From Endozoicomonas sp. GU-1 (lineage in GTDB: Bacteria > Pseudomonadota > Gammaproteobacteria > Pseudomonadales > Endozoicomonadaceae), in the NCBI RefSeq assembly GCF_027366395.1, contig NZ_CP114771.1:2294001-2358000 (forward strand): DNA of 64,000 nt, given 5' to 3'. How positions within the stretch are numbered: position 1 is the stretch's first letter; every line of letters starts with the position of its first letter. The notes below the pieces were generated by a model that saw only the letters and a list, made by a program, of their open reading frames with translations, was not told where the DNA came from and ran no database searches. Positions 10,239-20,156 of the stretch are shown one piece after another. The translations under genes and the position numbers were made by a program.

Positions 10239-11461
10239 ATGGATCACTTTACTCAATTACTGCCATTCGAGGTTGCTTTTGGCGAGCCCTATATGAGCTC
10301 ACAAGAACCAAAGTGCCAAGATGAACAACAGCCGACGTATCAAGGGATACCTGTTCAGGTGCTGAGCACTCCCTTTCATGTTTACCATAGTCAATCAGAC
10401 AGACACAACAATAACCCTGATCCATTTGGTTCATTGAATAAATATAATATTGCATTTCTAACTCATGCCGATCAGGAAGCCCCACATAGAACTGATATTT
10501 CTGAGGTTCCACAGTCAGGACTAAATGAATATTCTTTTTGCCATTCTGACACTAACCCCTTAGAGGATGCGCTACTTTCAACGCCAGACACCCCCCTTAC
10601 TCAGCTGCTATGCATATTGGGGAGCGAGCTTGAGGTTAACGAGCCAATGCCACCGAGCCATTCTGCCCCGGATTATCAGTTAACTAATCTTCCTGACATG
10701 CTCTCTAACCCACAAAATTCAGGGCCAGTTACTGTAGTTAACCTGCAAAACCAGAACCAGACGACAATTGATAATCAAACGCCCCAGGCAGTAGAAGATG
10801 TTAGTAATAACACTTCAGCAGTTGAGCACCAAAAGAGCTATCAGAATCATCCTGATCACTCAAAGCGCATCAGGGCATACCAAAGAAGGAGTCATTATCG
10901 GAATAATTCAGCTTACGCAAAACGCCAGAGGGATAAACAGAGGGAGCGTTATCGCAATGATCCCGATTACGCAGAACGCGTAAGGGAGCGCCAAAGGGAG
11001 CGCCTCAAAGATCCCGTTTATGTTGAACGCAATAACAGGCGGCAGAGGGAGCGTTACCATAATGATCCCGATTTCGCAGAACGCATGAGGAAGCGCATGA
11101 AAGAGAACATGCGGAAGCGTTGCCAGAATGATCCCGGTTACTCAGAACGCATGAAAAAGCGCATGAAGGAGCGTTTGAAAGATCCTGATCCTGCCAAGCT
11201 GGAGAGCGATAAGATGCGCAAAAGGGAGCGCCAAATAGAGCTTTGCAAAGATCTTGCTGACATTGAGCGTAAAAACAGGCTGGCGAGGGAGCGCCGGAAG
11301 GAGCGTCGCAAAGATCCCGCCTACGTTGAACGCCAGAGAGAGTACCCAGGGAATACCGAAGGAAGCGCCGTAGTGAGCTTCGCAAAGACCCCACTTGCGT
11401 AGCTATCGCATATACCAATCCTTTTAATCATGAATTATGCAAGGTTACAAATAAATATTGA
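10239..11461 (+). CDS. STPR-like basic-repeat protein, copy 1 (3' end frameshifted)
   Basis: The N-terminal 200 residues are Asn/Gln/Pro/Ser-rich and low in charge. From about residue 215 there are some eight degenerate repeats of 17-23 residues built on (N/K)DPxYxER followed by runs of Arg, Lys and Gln, as in RNDPDYAERVRERQRER. This resembles the STPR (score-and-three-amino-acid peptide repeat) of eukaryotic DNA-binding proteins such as FMBP-1; the comparison is from memory. The annotated frame stops at 11402, but a one-base loss near 11345-11351 explains the break, since the next frame continues the repeat (EYRRKRRSELRKDP) to a TGA at 11461. Clear relatives lie at 11611-11970 and 34452-35435. 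Nucleic-acid or chromatin binding is inferred from the basic helical repeats. Confidence 0.6.
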
Positions 11462-11610
11462 ATGGGTAATATCAAGGAGGAACTTTTAAACCTGTTCCTA
11501 CCTATATTCCTGATAATGAACATTTTTCTATCCGGTCAAATTTAGGTCTAAGTCCATTAGCCCTGCAAAGCTCATCAGCTGTTGATAACAAACTTCATCC
11601 GACATAAATA

Positions 11611-11970
11611 ATGTATAACCTGGAATCTGCCGATGCTTTTTTTGAGCCAGCAACACCCGTTGTAATTATTAACCCCCAACCAGAAAACGTACAGTATCAA
11701 CAACCCACTCCCCCTGCCGGGATTGACTGTGCGACGGAACACTCTTTTCATGCTAACGAATACCACAAAGAGCTTCACAAACATCCCACATACGCACAAC
11801 ACTACAAGGAGCGCCAAAGAAAACGCCAAAGAGAGCTTCGCAAAAATCCTGCTTACGCACAACGCGAAAATGAGCGCAGAAGAGAACGCTACAAGAATGA
11901 TCCTGCTTACGCAAAGAAGATAAGGGATCGCGAAAGGGGGTTCCAAAGAAAACGTCGAAGAGAACTCTGA
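11611..11970 (+). CDS. STPR-like basic-repeat protein, copy 2 (short)
   Basis: 119 residues with the same design as the gene upstream: a short low-charge Pro/Gln-rich N-terminus, then three repeats such as RKNPAYAQRENERRRER and KNDPAYAKKIRDRER. The ATG directly follows a stop in the same frame and lacks a ribosome site. The 150 bases before it hold a degenerate frame (YQGGTFKPVP) faintly like the N-terminus of copy 1. So this may be the surviving 3' part of a decayed full-length copy. Confidence 0.5.
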   Translation: MYNLESADAFFEPATPVVIINPQPENVQYQQPTPPAGIDCATEHSFHANEYHKELHKHPTYAQHYKERQRKRQRELRKNPAYAQRENERRRERYKNDPAYAKKIRDRERGFQRKRRREL

Positions 11971-11996
11971 GGACAGGTTTTTTTATAAGAGAGAGG

Positions 11997-12030
11997 CCGG
12001 TATCCGGTCATGATTCAGACCGAATACCGG
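11997..12030. terminator. Bidirectional stem-loop between copy 2 and groEL
   Basis: CCGGTATCCGGTC pairs with GACCGAATACCGG around an eight-base loop, between convergent genes. On the minus strand a T/A stretch (ATAAAAAAACC) follows, not a classical U-run. Likely ends both transcripts. Confidence 0.45.
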
Positions 12031-12143
12031 TTGGATTGACATGCTATTTTCTACTGGAGGTGGAACGACCAAACACCTGATAAGTGAGTGGTCGTTTGCG
12101 GTGTAACCCAGTCAGGCTAGCTACCTGCACGACTCTCGTCGCA

Positions 12144-13805
<1,662 letters not shown>

Positions 13806-13848
13806 CTATTTTGTGAAATCGGAAAAATACCGTGTGATTGCCTGACAA

Positions 13849-14142
13849 TCAGCCTTCCAGAACGGCGGAAATGTCACTTTCAGACAGAATGATCAGCTCT
13901 TCACCATCAATCTTCACGGTGTTTGAGTCTGCATACTTGCCGAAGATAACCTTGTCACCAACGTTAACGCCAACAGGACGCTTTTCACCATTGTCCAGAA
14001 ACACGCCATCGCCGACTGCAACCACAATGCCCTGGTTAGGCTTTTCAGCGGCAGAACCTGGCAGTACGATGCCACCAGCAGAGGTAGTTTCTTCTTCGAC
14101 ACGACGAACGACCACGCGATCACGCAACGGACGGATTTTCAT
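13849..14142 (-). CDS. groES: Co-chaperonin GroES
   Basis: 10-kDa lid of the GroEL cage, 97 residues. It has the [14 protein letters not shown] opening, the mobile-loop region [16 protein letters not shown] and the [11 protein letters not shown] end. Start at 14142 chosen because GGAGA lies eight bases upstream and it gives the family N-terminus; an upstream in-frame ATG would add 12 unrelated residues. First gene of the groESL operon. Confidence 0.98.
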   Translation of the reverse strand: MKIRPLRDRVVVRRVEEETTSAGGIVLPGSAAEKPNQGIVVAVGDGVFLDNGEKRPVGVNVGDKVIFGKYADSNTVKIDGEELIILSESDISAVLEG

Positions 14143-14352
14143 CGATTCTTTCTCCAACAGTTTGCTTATGCCGTGCAACCTTTTACAGGCTGCTCGCTAT
14201 CAACGTAATGGCAGTAAAACGATGTACTATCGCTTCACTATGGCCCGGTTTACCCGAACCTCCCTGGTATGCACCCGGGATGAAGTTTACTTTGGCACAG
14301 GCCTTTACTAACAGCTCAAGGCCTTGCCGAAGTCTTATCAGGTGTTCCCCTT

Positions 14353-14380
14353 AGTATGGGTAGCTGGCGCAGTTTTCAAG
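14353..14380 (-). promoter_or_regulatory. Sigma-32 (RpoH) type promoter of groESL
   Basis: On the minus strand CTTGAA (14380-14375) is followed after 14 bases by CCCATACT (14360-14353). This fits the heat-shock consensus CTTGAAA-N(11-16)-CCCCATNT. It sits about 210 bases before the groES start. No CIRCE inverted repeat was seen, so heat control is probably by RpoH. Confidence 0.75.
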
Positions 14381-14480
14381 AGGCAGATGGAAAAAAAACT
14401 GACTTTTCCACAAAACTGAGGTTCTAAACTCAAGAAAGAGTGAAAAATTCGTTATATGCTCGCAAATCAAGGCTTATCAA

Positions 14481-14978
14481 TTAATGGTGCTTTTGGCTTC
14501 CGGAACGACCATCATCATTTTCCCGGGTATAGTCCCCATCAATGGTGTGGTTGAGATGGGTTTGATCATGACGCCATGATGGCTCACGACGATACTCAGC
14601 CTCATAAATATTGGTGTGCTGCACATTGACCCCGCTCACTTTCAGCCAGCGCCGGATCAGCAGCTGACGAACCGGTGGAATCAACAGGAATACCCCCAGA
14701 AAATCAGTGATAAAACCGGGGATCAACAGCAGCAGGCCACCCAGGGCAATAGCCAGGTTTTCCAGCATTTCCATAGCGGGCAGTTCGCCTGCCGCCATCT
14801 TCTGCCGGGCTCTTAATGTGGTTCTGAAGCCCTGGCGGCGAATCACTTCGATGCCAATAAATACCGACAGAATAACCAGGGCAACCGCATTCCAGGCTCC
14901 GATGATACTGCCTACTTTAATCAGCACCACCATTTCCAGAATGGGTAAAAGGATAAATAGCACAAAGAGGAAGCGCAT
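14481..14978 (-). CDS. fxsA: FxsA family membrane protein
   Basis: 165-residue inner-membrane protein of the FxsA family; E. coli fxsA is linked to relief of phage T7 exclusion by F. It opens MRFLFVLFILLPILEM, has membrane helices at about 3-20, 27-45 and 72-100, and contains the conserved LLLIPGFITDFLG segment. The tail is polar and His/Asp-rich. It lies upstream of groESL on the same strand, beyond the heat-shock promoter, an arrangement common in gammaproteobacteria. Confidence 0.85.
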   Translation of the reverse strand: MRFLFVLFILLPILEMVVLIKVGSIIGAWNAVALVILSVFIGIEVIRRQGFRTTLRARQKMAAGELPAMEMLENLAIALGGLLLLIPGFITDFLGVFLLIPPVRQLLIRRWLKVSGVNVQHTNIYEAEYRREPSWRHDQTHLNHTIDGDYTRENDDGRSGSQKHH

Positions 14979-15258
14979 AAGAGGCCCCGTTAATCATTGG
15001 AGCCTCCTATATAAAGGCAGTGTCGTTTTTTTTCAAGGGTTGTCAGGAAGCAGGAAGGTTGTACTCGCCCCTTAATGAAAAAAACTTCTTACCCGGGTAC
15101 ACCAGCCTCGCAAATAAATCAAAAACAACCGGCAAGTCGGTCTCTGTACAGCCCGCCTGCTCTCCAAAGAAAGGATTCTTTTATTATAAATTATTGTCTT
15201 TTATTCACATCCGTTTCAGGATAATCAGTGTACCTTCTACCAATAAAACATAAGAACA

Positions 15259-16019
15259 ATGAACATCAAAAATAAAAATATCCTGATCACCGGTGCCGCC
15301 AGAGGACTTGGTCTGGCAATGGCCAACTGGTTCGCAGAACGTGGTGCCAATATGGGTCTTATGGACCTTGATACTCCCGAACTTTATCAGGCAGAGGAAC
15401 TCTGTCGTTCAAAAGGGGTTAAAGCGATAGCACTGCCAGCCAATGTTGCTGAAGAAGCTCAGGTGGAAGCGGCTGTTCAGAAAGCCTCTGCAGAACTCGG
15501 CCCATTGAATGGCCTGGTCAACAACGCCGGTATTCTCAGAGATGGCCTGCTGATCAAAGCCAAAGATGGCAAAGTGACCGACAAACTCTCCTTCGACAAA
15601 TGGCAGTCCGTAATCAATGTTAACCTGACCGGTGTCTTCCTCTGCGGCCGTGAAGTGGCCGCCAGCATGATCGACAGTGGCTCAGAGGGCGTCATCGTCA
15701 ATATCGCCAGCATTGCCCGTGAAGGGAACTTTGGACAAAGCAACTACTCCGCAGCCAAGGCCGGTGTCTCCGCCATGACCGTGACCTGGTCCAAAGAGCT
15801 GGCCAAATACGGCATCCGTTGTGCAGCTGTCGCTCCGGGCGTTATTGAAACCGCAATGACCGGCGGCATGAAGCCAGAAGCCAAAGCCCGGTTAACCGCG
15901 GGCATTCCTGTTGGACGCATGGGTACCCGGAAGAGATTGCCCGGACCGTTGGTTTTATTTTTGAAAATGACTATTACAACGGGCGGGTTTTAGAGCTGGA
16001 TGGTGGGTTAAAACTCTGA
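15259..16019 (+). CDS. Short-chain dehydrogenase/reductase, frameshifted near 3' end
   Basis: NAD(P)-dependent SDR enzyme similar to 3-oxoacyl-ACP reductases. Visible: the [11 protein letters not shown] cofactor loop, NNAG, the catalytic Ser in VNIASIARE, and YSAAK. The uninterrupted frame ends at 15993 with an unrelated tail. Adding one C to the CCC run at 15926-15928 restores the family ending ([12 protein letters not shown], then [10 protein letters not shown]) to a TGA at 16019. So either the sequence has lost a base or the gene is freshly broken. Substrate unknown. Not clearly in an operon. Confidence 0.8.
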
Positions 16020-16183
16020 AAAATACGTTGTGGGATACTGCCACCGAAAAGCGATCATAAGAAGGTCAATCAAAAGACGATTGGGAGTCGGCCTAAATAT
16101 ATCCCTCTATGCATTGGCCTGAAGACCAGACATATCGCCCACTCCCCTAACCTTGTTATACTGAGACGCTTAATTCCCATGAC

Positions 16184-18214
16184 TTGCCTGAAACAGAACG
16201 CGTGCAAAGACTCAATGATCGACAGGCTGAGGCCGTAAAATACATCGATACTCCCCTGCTGGTACTGGCCGGTGCCGGTAGTGGTAAAACCAGTGTTATT
16301 ACCACCAAAATTGCCTACCTGATTCAACAGTGCGGTATCAGCGCCAAAAACATTGTGGCCGTGACCTTTACCAACAAAGCCGCCCGGGAAATGAAAGAGC
16401 GGGTTGGCAAGCTGGTGAAAGGCAAGGCCTCTTCCGGACTGACGGTGTCTACGTTCCATAATCTCGGCCTGAATATTATCCGTCGTGAGTACCAGATTCT
16501 TGGCTATAAACCAGGGTTTTCGATTTTTGATCAGCAGGATGCCCGATCACTGATTACCGACCTGATGCAGCGGGACACGTCTGCAGATGATAATGGTGTG
16601 GATCAGATCCAGCACTGTATCTCCAACTGGAAGAATGATCTGATCTCCCCGGCCCAGGCGTTACAGATGGCCAGACAGCCCTGGGAGCAGACGGCAGCGA
16701 TTGTTTATGAACACTACAATCGCATGCTGAAAGCCTATAACTCAGTGGACTTTGATGACCTGATCATGAAGCCGGTGGAGTTATTCAGACATTATCCGGA
16801 GGTCCAGCAACGCTGGCAGGACAAAGTTCACTATATGCTGGTGGATGAGTACCAGGACACCAATGGTGCCCAGTATGAGCTGGTCAGGCGACTGGTGGGC
16901 GACCGTCGTAAGTTGACCGTCGTGGGTGATGATGACCAGTCCATTTATGCCTGGCGCGGAGCCAAACCAGAAAATCTGGCGCAACTGAAAGAAGACTATC
17001 CCAGCTTAAAGGTGATCAAGCTGGAACAGAATTACCGTTCCACCAGCCGTATCCTGAAAGCAGCAAATACCCTGATTGCCAATAACCCACATGTGTTTGA
17101 AAAAACATTATGGAGTGAAATGGGGGTCGGGGATGAAATTCGCGTGATTAAATGCCGAAACGACGAAATGGAGTGTGAGCGGATTGCCACAGAGATCATC
17201 GCCCACAAACTTCGCCACGATAACAGCTATAAAGATTATGCCGTTCTCTATCGGGGAAATTTTCAGTCGCGGCTGCTGGAGCTGAAACTTCAGCACCATG
17301 GTATTCCTTACCACATTAATGGCGGCACCTCGTTCTTTGCCCGGGCAGAAGTGAAAGATATCATGGCCTACCTCCGCCTGCTGATTAATCAGGATGATGA
17401 CAACGCCTTTCTACGGGTGGTGAATACCCCCAAGCGGGAGATTGGGCCATCGACACTGGAGAAACTGGGCAACTACGCCAACAAACACCACATCAGTATG
17501 TACAAAGCCTGTGAAGAAGCGGCCCTTGCCGAGGACCTGGCCCCTCAGTATGTCGACAGGCTGCGACGCTTTACCGGGTGGATGGACGACGTTTCACGAC
17601 GGCTGCAAATCAGCGAAGACCCTATGCAGGTGGTTCGTGAAATGATTGCTGATAGCGATTATGAAAATTGGCTGATGCAGCACTCCTCAACGCCAGCCCA
17701 GGCTGAAAAGCGCATGGCCAATGTCTGGTTTCTGGTGGATGCCCTGCAGCAAACCCTGGAACGGGGTGATGAAGACAGAACGGTTGCCGATGCCATTGCC
17801 CGGCTGATTCTGCGGGATATGCTGGAGCGCAATGAGGAAGAGGAAGATGCCGACCGTGTTCAGTTACTGACTCTCCATGCCTCCAAAGGTCTTGAGTACC
17901 CCCACGTCTTTATGATGGGAATGGAGGAAGAGCTGCTGCCGCACCGAACCAGTATTGAAGAAGATAATATTGAGGAAGAGCGTCGTCTTACTTATGTCGG
18001 CATTACCCGGGCCCGGAAATCACTGACCATGACACTGGCCGGGCAAAGAAAGCAGTTTGGCGAGATCATTGATACGCTGCCCAGCCGCTTCCTGGATGAG
18101 TTGCCACAGGAAGACCTGGTGTATACCGGCTTTGATGAATCATCCCGCCGGGAAACCAAAAAAATGGCGGGTAAAATGGGGCTGGATGCGCTTTACAAGT
18201 CTATCGGAGTATAA
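16184..18214 (+). CDS. rep: ATP-dependent DNA helicase Rep
   Basis: Superfamily 1A 3'-5' helicase that helps replication forks pass bound proteins. 676 residues from TTG at 16184; E. coli Rep is 673. A GTG at 16202 (VQRLNDRQAEAV) is the likelier start by comparison with the E. coli N-terminus; neither has a strong ribosome site. Motifs: Walker A LAGAGSGKTSV, motif Ia VTFTNKAAREM, DEYQDTN (motif II), DDDQSIYAWRGA, and motif VI VGITRAR near 605. The stop codon TAA is the first three bases of a miniature-element end. Confidence 0.95.
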   Translation: MPETERVQRLNDRQAEAVKYIDTPLLVLAGAGSGKTSVITTKIAYLIQQCGISAKNIVAVTFTNKAAREMKERVGKLVKGKASSGLTVSTFHNLGLNIIRREYQILGYKPGFSIFDQQDARSLITDLMQRDTSADDNGVDQIQHCISNWKNDLISPAQALQMARQPWEQTAAIVYEHYNRMLKAYNSVDFDDLIMKPVELFRHYPEVQQRWQDKVHYMLVDEYQDTNGAQYELVRRLVGDRRKLTVVGDDDQSIYAWRGAKPENLAQLKEDYPSLKVIKLEQNYRSTSRILKAANTLIANNPHVFEKTLWSEMGVGDEIRVIKCRNDEMECERIATEIIAHKLRHDNSYKDYAVLYRGNFQSRLLELKLQHHGIPYHINGGTSFFARAEVKDIMAYLRLLINQDDDNAFLRVVNTPKREIGPSTLEKLGNYANKHHISMYKACEEAALAEDLAPQYVDRLRRFTGWMDDVSRRLQISEDPMQVVREMIADSDYENWLMQHSSTPAQAEKRMANVWFLVDALQQTLERGDEDRTVADAIARLILRDMLERNEEEEDADRVQLLTLHASKGLEYPHVFMMGMEEELLPHRTSIEEDNIEEERRLTYVGITRARKSLTMTLAGQRKQFGEIIDTLPSRFLDELPQEDLVYTGFDESSRRETKKMAGKMGLDALYKSIGV

Positions 18215-18253
18215 GTAGCCAGAAATATTCAATTCCATATGGCCAGCTACTTA
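18212..18253. repeat. Solitary 42-base end of miniature element family 1
   Basis: TAAGTAGCCAGAAATATTCA continues to GGCCAGCTACTTA and matches one terminal repeat of the 165-base elements at 6103 and 24041. It is itself a near palindrome, and its TAA is the rep stop codon. Probably the residue of an internal deletion or a minimal copy. Confidence 0.75.
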
Positions 18254-18341
18254 GCCGCCATAAGCAGAAGTGAAGGGCAAGGTTCCCTGCTTCTGTTGCT
18301 TTGTAGCTGTAGAAACGACTTGAGGCTTTTACTCTATGACT

Positions 18342-19454
18342 CTATCTTTCGACAAACTTGGCTATCAAAGGAAAAAATGCGTCAGATTGAGGACAATTAA
18401 TCCACTCAGGGACTGGATCGATCTCTGTTTTATCTCTTCTGACAATGCGAATCGCGTTGAATAGTTCACTATATCTACTGATACTTTCCTCCAGCTTATG
18501 AATCGCTATATTTGACAGATAACCAAATGCAGATATATACAACGAGTTCCCGAGATAAAATTGAGAGTGTATTGGTTTAACAACGTCATCATCAGAGGTT
18601 TCACAAAACTGGACAATATCGCCCTTTAGGAGGCTTGCCGGGTCGAAGGGGAGTATTTTTGCCTCTGGCAAAGACATATACCAGTCCTCCCATTGTGCAT
18701 GGGAGCGATCGATATCGTCGTAAAAATTTATCCCGAATGCCAAATAATTAGCTAGCATATGACAACTCGCTCCAAGGGTTACCTCCTCACCAGATCCCCA
18801 CCTATTATTACGTCTTTCTTCCGTTTGCCTGTATGAGATACAACCTGCAACACCTTTTTGCAATATTTGCACAATTCTGGACTCAAAACATTGTTGATAC
18901 AGAGACTTATTCTTTTTAGGAATGTCACCAATGATCGCTGATTCAGTTAAAAGGGGAAAAGCTTTTTCTTGCTCTAAGCTTTCATACTGAACACCATCTA
19001 TGTCAAAACAATATCCAGATATGGCATTCTCTTTGATAAATGGATAAGGGCAGGAGGCTAACGGATAATATGAAGCGAGTGAGTGTACCCTCTCTAGAGC
19101 ATCTTCCTCTTTGCGGCTGCCTTCAGCCATCATTTTTAATGGCTGTTCAACTTTATTTTCACAATTTACGCTAACAATTGTGCGAGACTTCAGAAAAGGC
19201 AACTCTGCATTTTGTTGCATCCCCGGAATAGATATACCCCCGCCTGCATTTGAGCCCTTATCACTTTGGGGAGAGTTTACAGGCGGATGATCGCCCGGTG
19301 ACATAGTATTCAAACCTGTCCGAAGAATATCCATGTTATCTCTCATAAAGTTGCCAGGTAATACACCTGCAAAGTCTTTTCGATGAGCCTGATGGTAACG
19401 ATATTTCTCAACCAGCAGCAGGCCCGCAATAAAACTTACCAGTGACACAATCAT
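18342..19454 (-). CDS. Membrane-anchored protein with NlpC/P60-like (papain-fold) C-terminus
   Basis: 370 residues, not recognised as a whole. Residues 1-15 are hydrophobic (MIVSLVSFIAGLLLV), giving an N-terminal anchor, followed by a Pro/Gly/Asn-rich linker. The last 150 residues carry the order of landmarks of NlpC/P60 or CHAP hydrolases: Cys231 in GASCHMLANYLAFG, then LLKGDIVQF, then His296 in IHSQFYLGNSLYISAFG. That suggests a cysteine hydrolase or acyltransferase fold. This is pattern reading, not a match. Start set at 19454 because upstream codons overlap an IS66 remnant; no strong ribosome site. Tends to AT-rich. Confidence 0.5.
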   Translation of the reverse strand: MIVSLVSFIAGLLLVEKYRYHQAHRKDFAGVLPGNFMRDNMDILRTGLNTMSPGDHPPVNSPQSDKGSNAGGGISIPGMQQNAELPFLKSRTIVSVNCENKVEQPLKMMAEGSRKEEDALERVHSLASYYPLASCPYPFIKENAISGYCFDIDGVQYESLEQEKAFPLLTESAIIGDIPKKNKSLYQQCFESRIVQILQKGVAGCISYRQTEERRNNRWGSGEEVTLGASCHMLANYLAFGINFYDDIDRSHAQWEDWYMSLPEAKILPFDPASLLKGDIVQFCETSDDDVVKPIHSQFYLGNSLYISAFGYLSNIAIHKLEESISRYSELFNAIRIVRRDKTEIDPVPEWINCPQSDAFFPLIAKFVER

Positions 19455-19758
19455 CAGATCGATGTTTCTTTTTGCACTCGCAGGTAATGGTGTCCATTTC
19501 TGGTGGCTGCACAGATCCAACGCCCTGGAGGATCTCGCCAAGTGCTAATTGATTCGGATAGTTGATCAACCGTTTTTCAGACTTTTCATCAAACAACTGT
19601 TGTTTAAACCAGTCCAGCTGATGTTTAAGAGATGCGTTTTTCTGTTTCAGGAATTCAGCGACAGGACTCTGTTCCTGCAACAACCCCTGCAACCGCTGGA
19701 GCAGTTGCAGGTGAGAAAGCTGAGTGGCAGGCACAGGTGCTTTTTCCAAAAGAGTCAT
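19408..19758 (-). pseudogene. IS66-family transposase (TnpC) N-terminal remnant
   Basis: About 110 residues match the start of IS66 TnpC: a Leu/Gln-rich coiled-coil opening, then LDWFKQQLFDEKSEKRLI and the start of the CxCxKKHR zinc-binding segment. Similarity stops after DDCVTG, and the rest of the roughly 500-residue transposase is missing. Truncated remnant abutting the NlpC-like gene. Confidence 0.75.
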
Positions 19759-20120
19759 AGCGTTTGACTGTAGACACTATTCAGGATGTTTGCTGGCTGA
19801 TATATCAAGATTTACATAACGCTTGTGGTAATGGGCTGAGCGGGTATCAATGCCATCAACAATCATTACGTAAAGATCGGAAGCTTTCTCAAGAGCAACT
19901 TGCGGAAGATTCTAACGGGTTATCTAAAACTCCCTTTTTCCGGTGATAGTATCCCCGGTTCGTTAATGGAAAATGTGATTGGTGATGTCAGAGGTGGTGA
20001 TGTTTTAAACACTTATGACTTTGTGGATGTCATAAACAAAAAACAAAGAGTCAGTTGGCAGATCCACTGTCTTATAAAGCGGATAATGCTGCGCTTGACC
20101 TTCACCCAATGCTCTAAAAA
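19759..20120. other. Gene-poor stretch between IS remnants
   Basis: No credible gene. On the minus strand a short frame (DGIDTRSAHYHKRYVN) just before the IS66 remnant might be the tail of an IS66 TnpB, but it is too short to be sure. The rest is probably decayed insertion-sequence DNA adjoining the element end at 20121-20156. Confidence 0.35.
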
Positions 20121-20156
20121 CCTCGCTACGGACGCTTAAGTCCGACAGGCTCCTAG
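20121..20156 (-). repeat. Terminal fragment of a CTAG-ended element
   Basis: Read on the minus strand it begins CTAGGAGCCTGTCGGACTTA and contains GCGTCCGTAGCGAGG. It is related to the ends of the 168-base elements at 27086 and 28665 (CTAGGAGGCTGTCCGAGAA and CGCCCGTAGCGAGG). The other end was not found. Its TAG is the stop codon of the adjacent 847-residue gene. Confidence 0.5.
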
